From JALZOC01 sp038320555 (GTDB lineage Bacteria; Acidobacteriota; Vicinamibacteria; Vicinamibacterales; 2-12-FULL-66-21), in contig JBBQEJ010000262.1 of assembly GCA_038320555.1 (NCBI GenBank), positions 1 to 5,647 on the forward strand: a stretch of 5,647 nucleotides of DNA. Reading direction: 5' to 3'. The first letter of the stretch is position 1; every line of letters begins with the position of its first letter. Below the pieces are notes generated by a model. That model ran no database searches. It was not told the DNA's origin and was given only the letters and a program-made list of their open reading frames with translations. The position numbers were made by a program, and so were the translations under genes. Shown in pieces: positions 1 to 5,606 of the stretch.

Positions 1-1
1 G

Positions 2-463
2 GACGCGAAAGTCGTTAATCGGGGGCCCGGCTCCGAATACAACCCATGGGACGGGTTACCGTCGATCCGGCGAATTTTCGTTCGCGACCTGGATCCGCGG
101 AGCCATGGCAACGCGGTCGGAATCGGCATGGCGGATGTCACAACGGACCGGTTCGTCCACGGGATCGATTGGGAGCCGACACGGGTCAACGCGCTGAGCT
201 CGGGCATGCCATCCAGGATTCGCGTCCCCGTGCACTTTGCCAGCGATCGCGATTGCCTGCGCTGGGTCACGGCCACCGCCGGGAGAATCGATCCTGCGGA
301 CCTGACGTGCGGCTGGATTCGGAACACACTCGAACTGGAGCGATTGGCGATCACTCACAACCTGCGCGACCGGATTGGGCCGCAGGTCGAGGTCGAGCGC
401 GACATTCAGGTGACGTGGGATGAGCGGGGAGATCTCGTCAGTCCCCTCAGGGCAGTAGATTGA
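2..463 (+). CDS. 3' end of a conserved protein, possibly a LarA-like (DUF2088, nickel-pincer) isomerase; 5' end outside window
   Basis: The frame is open from base 2 to the TGA at 461-463 and gives 153 residues with no start in a sensible place, so the gene begins upstream of the window. An ATG at 128 is internal: protein-like sequence continues before it, including a WDGLPSIRRIFVRDLDP stretch at about residues 16-32. The core reads HGNAVGIGMADVTTDRFV, then a WEPTRVNAL segment, a charged region with WIRNTLELERLAI, and a final EVERDIQVTWDERGDLVSP tail. From memory this resembles the C-terminal domain of lactate-racemase-superfamily proteins (LarA/DUF2088 and its uncharacterised isomerase relatives). 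I cannot see the metal- and cofactor-binding N-terminal region, so the reaction is unknown. That it is coding is well supported; the family call is tentative. It converges on the PepSY gene with an 11-base gap and no obvious terminator between them. Confidence 0.72.
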   Translation, partial: DAKVVNRGPGSEYNPWDGLPSIRRIFVRDLDPRSHGNAVGIGMADVTTDRFVHGIDWEPTRVNALSSGMPSRIRVPVHFASDRDCLRWVTATAGRIDPADLTCGWIRNTLELERLAITHNLRDRIGPQVEVERDIQVTWDERGDLVSPLRAVD

Positions 464-474
464 GCGTCCAGCGT

Positions 475-1158
475 CTACGGCACCCAGGCAACATAGACGA
501 TGTAGGTGATGACCGCGCCCGCGCCGAACAAGATGATGCCGGCGAGACGGTACTTGTGGACGAAGTACAGGAGGATGAGGCCCGTCACGGCGATGAAAAC
601 GAGGAGTGCGGCGGAGACGTCGATCGCTGCCTTCCACACGCCGCCCGTATCGCGGCCCTTGTGCAGATCGTTGATGAGCGCAGCGAAACCCATTCGCGTT
701 TCGGTGACGTCGAACCGGCCCGTCGTGCGGTCTACCTGTGCCGACGCCTCGTACCCGGGCCCCTTGAACACCAGCTCGCACTGCCCATCGTCGATCCTGA
801 AGTCCGAGAGCGCGCCGCGCAGCCCGGCACTGGATCGAAGGTACTCCACCACTTGCAGCTTATCGACGCCGTCGGGCGCCGGAGTCCTCAGCCACGACGG
901 ATTGATGGTGCCATGGCGCTCGACTGTCACCTGCTGATTGGCGAACCAGTCCTGGTGATTCAGCGTGATGCCCGTCACCGCGAAGAAAAGGACCAGTGCG
1001 AGACTCGCCATCGAGCCGTAGATATGCAGCCACCTGGACAGCTTGGCGACGCGGCGACGCCAGGGAGGCCGGGTCACCGGTACCGCTGCCGAAGGCGCGG
1101 CGTCGCCGAGCTGAGGGGCCTCAACGGCCGACCGGCTGATAATCAAGGTTCGCTGCAC
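475..1158 (-). CDS. PepSY-associated transmembrane protein
   Basis: A 227-residue inner-membrane protein. Basic residues at 30-42 (RPPWRRRVAKLSR) precede a first helix at about 48-66. A periplasmic domain of roughly 110 residues follows (about 70-175), then helices at about 178-199 and 205-223. The segment RWLHIYGSMASL at 42-53, the NHQDWF after helix 1 (67-72) and LHKGRDTGGVW at 165-175 match the layout of the PepSY_TM family, whose members often sit with flavin, heme or iron-reduction proteins. Histidines 45, 68 and 166 flank the membrane and could bind a cofactor; that is inference. The start is GTG, preceded by a G-run 10 bases upstream. It overlaps the end of the ApbE-DUF2271 gene by 38 bases, so the two are probably co-transcribed and coupled, with a joint role in envelope redox chemistry or metal handling. 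It is small compared with full PepSY proteins, which have four or more helices. Confidence 0.85.
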   Translation of the reverse strand: MQRTLIISRSAVEAPQLGDAAPSAAVPVTRPPWRRRVAKLSRWLHIYGSMASLALVLFFAVTGITLNHQDWFANQQVTVERHGTINPSWLRTPAPDGVDKLQVVEYLRSSAGLRGALSDFRIDDGQCELVFKGPGYEASAQVDRTTGRFDVTETRMGFAALINDLHKGRDTGGVWKAAIDVSAALLVFIAVTGLILLYFVHKYRLAGIILFGAGAVITYIVYVAWVP

Positions 1159-2137
1159 TGATCTCAGTCCCCCCTGGCAGCGCGGTGTGTTTCGGCGTGC
1201 TGGAAAAGTCCATTTCCTGACGAATGATCTGGTAAGTGCCGTGCTCGCGTGATGCCTCGATGCAGACGGTATACGTGCCGGCGGGCACCGGCTTCCCGGC
1301 GTTGTCCTTGCCGTCCCATTGCAGGGTGTACTTCCCGGCGGTGCGCGTGGCGCTCGTCACCGCGTCGACGATCTGCGAACCCTCCGTCATGGCGCGCAGC
1401 CGGTCGGCGCGGTACCAGGCCCTGAGTTCCGGGAGGTAGCGGGCCTTGCGGTCCCGCCATACAGCGATCGTACGCACCGGGAACCGGTCCTTGTCTTCGA
1501 TCCACACGGCAACATAGGGCCGGCGCGCCATTCCCGATATCCGCGCAAGCTCCAGCGAGATTGTGAGCTGCCACGCGGCAGGCCCGTTGGCCTGCTCGGC
1601 CGCGTAGAGCGTCTTGACTGGACCGCTGCGGGACGGCCGAAACCCCGGCCGTACTTCGAGGCGTCGCCACCCGGGGCTCTCGATGCGCTTTCCGTCAGCG
1701 AGCGACAATGCGAACTCGACGCCTGGCACCGTGCGGGCGAGCGCGGCGCTCTCGGCCGGTGTCAGCACGCAGAAAGCAGTGGCCAGGGCTCCAGCCTCAA
1801 TCGCATTGGACGACACAACGGTGGCGCTCAACACGTGTCCGGCCGGCAGGCCCGTTCGCGGGTCGATGACATGTGAAAAGTGCCTCCCGGCGATATCGAA
1901 GCCGCGCTTGTAGCCGCCGCTCGTTGCCACGACCCCGTCGTGCACCGCGAGCACGGCAACTGGCGCCGCATTGTCGGCGTTCGCAACAGGATCCGCGACG
2001 CCAATGGTCTCGGTCCAATCGCCTCGTACGATGACGTCGCCTCCGGCGTTGATCAGGATGCCGCTCACCCCGCGCACCGTAAGTGCGCGTCGCGCGGCAC
2101 GATCGACGATGTAGCTCTTGGTGAAGGAGTTCAGCAC
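1121..2137 (-). CDS. N-terminally truncated ApbE-like FAD:protein FMN transferase fused to DUF2271
   Basis: The 338-residue frame has two domains. Residues 1-157 are the C-terminal half of an ApbE fold: SFTKSYIVDRA (4-14, the usual AKGYAVDRA element), INAGGDV (29-35), HVIDPRTG (89-96) and EAGALATAF (114-122, the usual DALATA metal-site region). Residues from about 188 to 335 are DUF2271, an Ig/FlgD-like fold: RRPYVAVWIED (205-215), RYLPELRAWYR (233-243), WDGKDNAGKPVPAGTY (274-289) and EASREHG (294-300). ApbE moves FMN from FAD onto a Thr/Ser of extracytoplasmic redox proteins. A complete ApbE has about 150 more residues before SFTKSY, including FAD-binding parts and an export signal; both are absent. 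The GTG at 2137 has no ribosome binding site, and the frame stays open only to 2167, with a stop at 2168-2170. This is most likely a decayed or rearranged gene, though an assembly join is possible. It overlaps the downstream PepSY gene. Confidence 0.78.
   Translation of the reverse strand: MLNSFTKSYIVDRAARRALTVRGVSGILINAGGDVIVRGDWTETIGVADPVANADNAAPVAVLAVHDGVVATSGGYKRGFDIAGRHFSHVIDPRTGLPAGHVLSATVVSSNAIEAGALATAFCVLTPAESAALARTVPGVEFALSLADGKRIESPGWRRLEVRPGFRPSRSGPVKTLYAAEQANGPAAWQLTISLELARISGMARRPYVAVWIEDKDRFPVRTIAVWRDRKARYLPELRAWYRADRLRAMTEGSQIVDAVTSATRTAGKYTLQWDGKDNAGKPVPAGTYTVCIEASREHGTYQIIRQEMDFSSTPKHTALPGGTEISAANLDYQPVGR
1169..1174 (-). promoter_or_regulatory. Probable ribosome binding site of the PepSY gene
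   Basis: On the minus strand a run of six G lies 10 bases before the GTG at 1158. It supports that GTG start even though it lies inside the 3' end of the preceding gene. The G-run is purine-rich but not a canonical AGGAGG, so the assignment is moderate. Confidence 0.4.
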
Positions 2138-2214
2138 CAGCGGCGCATTGCTCGTGTCACACGTTGATCATATAACTGTCGCATTTGAGAGCGGACGACG
2201 AGGCCGTGGACAAT

Positions 2215-2380
2215 CCTCGCGCAGCGGACCCGGAGAACGCGCCTCGTGCAGAGAACGCGGAGGGCGCCAACATAGCGGGCTGATGCCCACCCCTTGTTTC
2301 TCCTATTGCAAAGGGGTAGGTCTCGCGCAGGGACGCGGAATACGGATCTCGCGCGGAGAGGGCAGAGCGCGCAGAGAAAT
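2215..2380. repeat. Degenerate interspersed repeat block, four 'CTCGCGCAGAG-ACGCGGAG' units
   Basis: Four related units begin at 2215 (CCTCGCGCAGCGGACC), 2242 (CCTCGTGCAGAGAACGCGG), 2321 (TCTCGCGCAGGGACGCGG) and 2347 (TCTCGCGCGGAGAGGGC). The first pair is spaced 27 bases and the second 26. The last unit runs into GCGCAGAGAAA. Between the pairs lies a hairpin at 2289-2317. The layout resembles the purine-rich 'gcgcagagg' intergenic repeats seen in many environmental Acidobacteriota- and Verrucomicrobiota-type genomes. It carries no protein-like reading frame, and its function is unknown. Confidence 0.6.
2289..2317. repeat. Inverted repeat ACCCCTT / AAGGGGT with 15-base loop
   Basis: Arms at 2289-2295 and 2311-2317 are perfect 7-base complements around a 15-base loop. 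One further G:C pair is possible with a bulged A. It sits at the centre of the repeat block, between the two tandem pairs, so it is probably part of the repeat unit rather than a terminator. No T-run follows on either strand. Confidence 0.5.
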
Positions 2381-2455
2381 AGCGTGATGGTGCCGGCATA
2401 CGCCGGGTTGATCGCGAGGGTTTGGCCTCCGGTCGAGGTCGCTGGGATCGCGCCA

Positions 2456-2461
2456 TATAAT
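2456..2461 (+). promoter_or_regulatory. Possible -10 box (TATAAT) upstream of the amidohydrolase
   Basis: This is a perfect TATAAT in GC-rich surroundings. The best -35 candidate 17 bases upstream (TCGAGG at 2433-2438) matches TTGACA at only three of six positions. Transcription from here would leave an untranslated leader of about 160 bases before the start at 2631. The match is suggestive but could be chance. Confidence 0.3.
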
Positions 2462-2621
2462 GCCCCACACCGAGCTCGTTCTGCTCGTCGCTGCAGCGGA
2501 TTGGCGGCTCGCGAAGGAAGAACTCACGCGGGCGCGCTGAAGGCCGGGGAACTGGCCGGGACATCTACGGCTTACGGGACGTGCTCGCGCTACGAGGCGT
2601 GTGGGGCGCGACTGATGGGAT

Positions 2622-2627
2622 GAGGAG
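2622..2627 (+). promoter_or_regulatory. Ribosome binding site (GAGGAG) of the amidohydrolase
   Basis: GAGGAG lies three bases before the ATG at 2631. The spacing is short, but no better ATG or GTG follows before the twin-arginine leader, so it supports this start. Confidence 0.5.
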
Positions 2628-2630
2628 CGT

Positions 2631-3566
2631 ATGATCAACCGCCGTGAATTCCTCGAAACGGTCGCCGCCGCCGTTCCGGCGCTCGGCTGGCAGGGAACGC
2701 CCGCGAACGAGTGGGGCTCGCCAGTGTTCGACCTTCATTTTCATCTTCGGCCACAGCCGGCGGCCAACCTCGCGCATCTCGATGGAGCGGGGGTGACGAA
2801 GGCAAACCTGCTTACGCGGGGAACCGTCCTCGAACAGGTCAAGGCGCTGCAGGCGGCGGCGCCAGGCCGCTTTACGTGGTTCAACAGCTACGACGTGACC
2901 AAGCCGGACGCGGAACAGATGCTCACCCAGGCGGTTAAGGATGGAGCCCAGGGCTTCGGCGAGATGAAGTTCCATGTCGCCGCAGATGGCCCGGAGCTCG
3001 GTCGGGTGTATGCACTCGCTGCCGATCTCCGCGTGCCGATTCTCATTCATTTCCAGGAAGTCGATCACTTCCCCGACGAAGGCACCTGGAGTACCGGCTT
3101 TGCCAAAACGTTCGAGTCGATCCTGAAGACCTACCCCAGGACGACGTTCATCGGACATGCGGATGCCTTCTGGGCCAACGTGAGCGCGGATTATCACAAT
3201 GAAGCGGCGTATCCCACCGGTCCAATCACACGCGGTGGTGTGACCGACAAGCTGCTCGGCGACTATCCCAACCTGTTCGGCGATCTGGCGGCGAATTCTG
3301 GCAACAACGCCCTGTCACGCGACGACCAGTTCACGGCAGATTTCCTGAAGCGCCATCAGGACAAGCTGTTCTTCGGCAGCGACTGCAGCTGCACCGACGG
3401 ACATGGCGGCGGAGTCAGCCAGAACAACAATCCGACGGCCGCACGAATGGCCGGCAAGTGCGTCGCGCGCGAGACCTTGAGCCTGCTGAAGCGCACCACC
3501 GCTCCCGACCTCTTCCGGAAGATCGTCTGGGGCAACGTCCACACGCTGCTGCGGATTCCGGCGTGA
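2631..3566 (+). CDS. Amidohydrolase-2 family TIM-barrel metal-dependent hydrolase with Tat-like leader
   Basis: A 311-residue protein. The N-terminus NRREFLETVAAAVPALG (3-19) has a twin-arginine motif and a short hydrophobic stretch, suggesting Tat export of a folded metalloenzyme; a clear cleavage site is not obvious. The barrel carries the amidohydrolase signature: DLHFHL (34-39, metal ligands His36 and His38), GEMKFH (110-115), ILIHFQE with His140, FIGHAD with His176, and FFGSDCS with Asp251 as the catalytic and metal aspartate. The C-terminal KIVWGNVHTLLRI is the usual 'I..GNA..LF' ending of the amidohydrolase-2 branch (decarboxylases, lactonases, dihydrolases), so the length and order are complete. 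The substrate cannot be told from sequence. A Gly/Asn/Ser-rich loop follows Asp251 (about 251-268, with Cys252 and Cys254) and may shape the site. It is probably transcribed alone; the next gene is 118 bases away. Confidence 0.88.
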   Translation: MINRREFLETVAAAVPALGWQGTPANEWGSPVFDLHFHLRPQPAANLAHLDGAGVTKANLLTRGTVLEQVKALQAAAPGRFTWFNSYDVTKPDAEQMLTQAVKDGAQGFGEMKFHVAADGPELGRVYALAADLRVPILIHFQEVDHFPDEGTWSTGFAKTFESILKTYPRTTFIGHADAFWANVSADYHNEAAYPTGPITRGGVTDKLLGDYPNLFGDLAANSGNNALSRDDQFTADFLKRHQDKLFFGSDCSCTDGHGGGVSQNNNPTAARMAGKCVARETLSLLKRTTAPDLFRKIVWGNVHTLLRIPA

Positions 3567-3621
3567 TGCAGAGCGTGAGACTATTCGATCTCAGTACGTG
3601 CGCCTGCTAGTCGTCGCGTCA

Positions 3622-3635
3622 GTTACCGGTGTAAC
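3622..3635. promoter_or_regulatory. Inverted repeat GTTAC-N4-GTAAC, possible operator
   Basis: A perfect 5-base inverted repeat with a 4-base spacer lies about 50 bases upstream of the start of the secreted-protein gene. It could bind a dimeric regulator in the promoter region. It is short enough to arise by chance, and no matching promoter boxes are clear. Confidence 0.2.
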
Positions 3636-3670
3636 ATGCTCCGCGCCCCTCGCATCCTCGCCGAGGGAAC

Positions 3671-3675
3671 GGAGG
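3671..3675 (+). promoter_or_regulatory. Ribosome binding site (GGAGG) fixing the GTG start at 3685
   Basis: GGAGG is followed by nine bases and then GTG. The residues after this GTG form a signal peptide, whereas those after the upstream in-frame GTG at 3598 do not. This decides the start at 3685. Confidence 0.7.
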
Positions 3676-3684
3676 TTACCCCCT

Positions 3685-4470
3685 GTGTCTGACTTCACTC
3701 GTATTTCGCGATTTGTCGCGTTCTCCCTATTCACGCTCTGTGCAACATCGGCGTTCGCCGCCGGTCCCACCGTCATGAAAAACGCACGACACGATACCTC
3801 GCTGGCGCTGGCTCAGCTGGCCGCCGGCGCCGGCGCGCCTTCGAAGCAGCCGGACCGCGAAATGGCGGAGCCGCGCGCCACACGCGACGCGATCGCGAGC
3901 GGACGCGACGATGCCGTCGCCGCGCCGTTGGCAGGGTCACTCGACGGTGTCTCCAGGGTGATCGGCTTTGACGGGCAGTCTGCTGCCGACAATCGCCGCG
4001 TATTCGGGTTTGCGTTCGTCCCACCCGACACGAATGGTGCGGTCGGAGCGTCGCAGTACGTCCAGATGGTCAACGTCACAATCGCCGTCTATGGCAAGCG
4101 CGACGGCGCGCTGCAACTCGGCCCGGCACCCATCCATTCGCTCTGGCGCGGTTTCGGCGGACTCTGCGAGAACGGAGGCGAGTCGGAGTTCTACTCCGAC
4201 GGCGGCGATCCGATCGTCCTCTATGATCACCTGGCGGACCGCTGGATGGTCAGTCAGCTGCAGTACGACGAAACCTTCACCCAGACGGCGCAGTGCGTCG
4301 CGATCTCGGCCGCGTCGGATGCAACCGGTTCCTATAATCGGTACGAATTCGATTTCGGCCTGAACTTCCCCGATTATCCAAAGTTCGGCATCTGGCCGGA
4401 CGCCTACTACAATTCCATCAATGGTGTACCGCGGGAAGACCTTTGCCGGCGCGGAAGCGTGCGCCTTTGA
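3685..4470 (+). CDS. N-terminal fragment of a frameshifted secreted protein (PPDTNGAVG family)
   Basis: From GTG 3685 the frame gives 261 residues. Residues 1-25 are a Sec signal peptide: Arg6 and Arg9, a hydrophobic core FVAFSLFTL, and a TSAFA-AG cleavage site after 25. An Ala/Arg/Asp-rich linker follows to about 85. The conserved domain starts near 92 (VIGFDGQSA) with FVPPDTNGAVGASQYVQMVN (111-130), GGDPIVLYDHLADRWMVSQL (173-192) and YPKFGIWPDAYY (231-242). These are signatures of a family of large secreted proteins in Acidobacteriota and relatives, often with a beta-propeller-like look; no enzyme activity is known to me. From about residue 246 the frame loses family sense and ends after a short Arg-rich tail. 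The family sequence continues in the next frame, so this is the front part of one broken gene. An upstream in-frame GTG at 3598 is less likely as the start. Confidence 0.8.
   Translation: MSDFTRISRFVAFSLFTLCATSAFAAGPTVMKNARHDTSLALAQLAAGAGAPSKQPDREMAEPRATRDAIASGRDDAVAAPLAGSLDGVSRVIGFDGQSAADNRRVFGFAFVPPDTNGAVGASQYVQMVNVTIAVYGKRDGALQLGPAPIHSLWRGFGGLCENGGESEFYSDGGDPIVLYDHLADRWMVSQLQYDETFTQTAQCVAISAASDATGSYNRYEFDFGLNFPDYPKFGIWPDAYYNSINGVPREDLCRRGSVRL
4417..4435 (+). other. Frameshift site (+1) inside the secreted-protein gene
   Basis: Upstream, frame 1 reads the family motif YPKFGIWPDAYYNSIN. Downstream, frame 2 reads RGKTFAGAEACAFDRAAML, the expected continuation. Joining the two needs one extra base or two lost bases between about 4417 and 4435. 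The site has no long homopolymer (only GGG at 4433-4435) and no obvious slippery heptamer. Either a true mutation or a sequencing error fits. Confidence 0.75.
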
Positions 4471-5308
4471 TCGCGCCGCGATGTTGACGGGCGCGGCGGC
4501 GAACGCCATCTGTTTCCAGCAGCCCTCGTCGGTGTCGAGCCTCCTTCCTGCGGACCTTGACGGCTCGACGCTGCCTCCGACGGGCGCGCCGAATTACTTC
4601 GTCGGCCTCGCCGACGCGACGCACCTGAACTTGTTCCGCTTCCATGCTGACTTCACCAACCCGGCGGCCTCGACGTTCAGCCCACCGGTGTTGATCGACG
4701 TCGCGGAGTACAACGAGATCTGTGCACGCGCCACAACCGTGGCGTGCATCCCCGAGCCGGCGCCCGGCGAGAAAGTCGATGGCCTCGCGGATCGGGTCAT
4801 GTTCCGCCTCGCCTACCGGAACTTCGGCGATCACGAGGCGCTCGTGGTGAACCACACGGTGCGGGGCGGTGCGCTCGGTGGCGTGCGCTGGTACGAGATC
4901 CGGGAACCCGGCGCCACCCCCACGGTCTTCCAGCAGGGAACGATCATCGATCCCGACACGGATTTCTGGCTCGGAAGCATCGCGATGGATCGCGCGGGCA
5001 ACATCGCCGTCGGGTTCAACGCGATGAGCAAGCACGATTTCTCCAGCGTGTACGTTGCCGGGAGGAAGCCGTCCGCTCCTCGAGGCGCAATGTTCGGCCC
5101 ACTCCGCCTCGCGTTGGGCAGCGGCGTGCAGTTCAATTCGTACAAACGCTGGGGTGATTACAGCAGTATGACCGTCGATCCCAAAGACGACTGCACTTTC
5201 TGGTACACGCAGGAGTACTACATCGCTTCCGGCAGCTTCAACTGGGCCACACACGTCGGCGCGTTCAAGTTCGACAATTGCAAGGCGGGAAGTAAACCCC
5301 CAGGATGA
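4421..5308 (+). CDS. C-terminal fragment of the frameshifted secreted protein
   Basis: The 295-residue frame overlaps the end of the N-terminal fragment by 50 bases in the +1 frame. It begins with RGKTFAGAEACAFDRAAML and runs through NYFVGLADATHLNLFRFHADF, MFRLAYRNFGDHEALVVNHTV, WLGSIAMDRAGNIAVGFN (a propeller-like blade motif) and RWGDYSSMTVDPKDDCTFWY (243-262) to an FNWATHVGAFKFDNCK ending, all typical of the family's C-terminal half. Several cysteines (in the ACAF, ICFQ, EICAR, VACIP, DDCTF and DNC segments) suggest disulfides in an exported protein. The ATG at 4421 has no ribosome binding site and no signal peptide, so this part is unlikely to be made or exported on its own. Restoring the frame would give one protein of about 540 residues. 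No extra C-terminal sorting or repeat domain follows the core. Confidence 0.8.
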   Translation: MVYRGKTFAGAEACAFDRAAMLTGAAANAICFQQPSSVSSLLPADLDGSTLPPTGAPNYFVGLADATHLNLFRFHADFTNPAASTFSPPVLIDVAEYNEICARATTVACIPEPAPGEKVDGLADRVMFRLAYRNFGDHEALVVNHTVRGGALGGVRWYEIREPGATPTVFQQGTIIDPDTDFWLGSIAMDRAGNIAVGFNAMSKHDFSSVYVAGRKPSAPRGAMFGPLRLALGSGVQFNSYKRWGDYSSMTVDPKDDCTFWYTQEYYIASGSFNWATHVGAFKFDNCKAGSKPPG

Positions 5309-5606
5309 GGGGTCACGAGCGCGGTCGCGGGTGAGTTCGATGGCGAGATCGCGACGAGTTGCAGGGTGATCCTCTCGCGTCCGATACAGGCGCGCTCGCA
5401 AGAGCGCTGAGCGTGAGGTCGCCGTCATCAGATCGTCACGCGATTCAGTCAAGCCGGGCCCTTCGTACGAGCAGGGTCCACCGATGCAAATCGCGAAGGG
5501 CTTTCCGCGCCAAGCCGCGAAGCGGAGACGGCGGGCACAATTTGGGCACAGTCGGCCCGATCGCAGTTCCCGCCTGCGGGTGAGTCTCTAATTTCGTGGG
5601 AAAGAT
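5309..5606. other. Intergenic region without a convincing gene
   Basis: These 298 bases hold no ribosome binding site followed by a plausible protein. A 74-codon frame at 5359-5583 is Arg/Ser-rich and motif-poor. A direct TGTGCCC repeat on the minus strand (within 5537-5554) and short palindromes such as CGCGCCAAGCCGCG near 5507-5520 are the only structure I see. Confidence 0.45.

Larger units (their letters stand above)
2168..2630. other. Gene-poor region of 463 bases between the broken ApbE gene and the amidohydrolase
   Basis: Every long open frame here, on either strand, translates to low-complexity Arg/Ser/Ala-rich sequence without recognisable motifs. The content I can support is a repeat block at 2215-2380, a hairpin inside it, and a TATAAT hexamer at 2456-2461. 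The missing N-terminal ApbE sequence is not present on the minus strand in any frame I could follow. Confidence 0.6.

Noticed and set aside
128..463. ATG at 128 as a complete small gene
   Set aside because: Protein-like sequence continues upstream in the same frame to base 2, so the ATG is internal to a larger gene.
56..781. Long minus-strand open frame of 241 codons
   Set aside because: Its translation is Arg/His-rich without motifs. It is the shadow of the PepSY gene on its right and of the plus-strand LarA-like fragment on its left.
460..1161. Plus-strand open frame of 233 codons across the PepSY gene
   Set aside because: It is an antisense shadow with charged low-complexity translation; the minus strand carries clear membrane helices and PepSY motifs.
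2215..2380. CRISPR array
   Set aside because: The units are degenerate, directly abutting and only two per cluster, with no unique spacers of even length and no cas genes.
2565..3197. Minus-strand open frame of 210 codons under the amidohydrolase
   Set aside because: The plus strand shows all amidohydrolase metal-ligand motifs in order. The antisense frame is a by-product of GC-rich codon use.
3598..3684. Upstream GTG at 3598 as the start of the secreted protein
   Set aside because: There is no ribosome binding site, and the extra 29 residues would place the signal peptide inside the protein. GTG 3685 has GGAGG nine bases before it and a proper leader.
5296..5313. ACCCC / GGGGT hairpin at the end of the secreted-protein gene as a terminator
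   Set aside because: It has only five stem pairs, straddles the stop codon and has no T-run after it.
4418..5452. Minus-strand open frame of 344 codons
   Set aside because: It is Arg/Ala/Val-rich and lacks any motif, and it lies opposite the well-supported C-terminal half of the secreted protein.
5359..5583. 74-codon plus-strand frame near the tRNA as a gene
   Set aside because: It has no ribosome binding site, a composition like the shadow frames and no recognisable motif beyond a vague integrase-tail resemblance.
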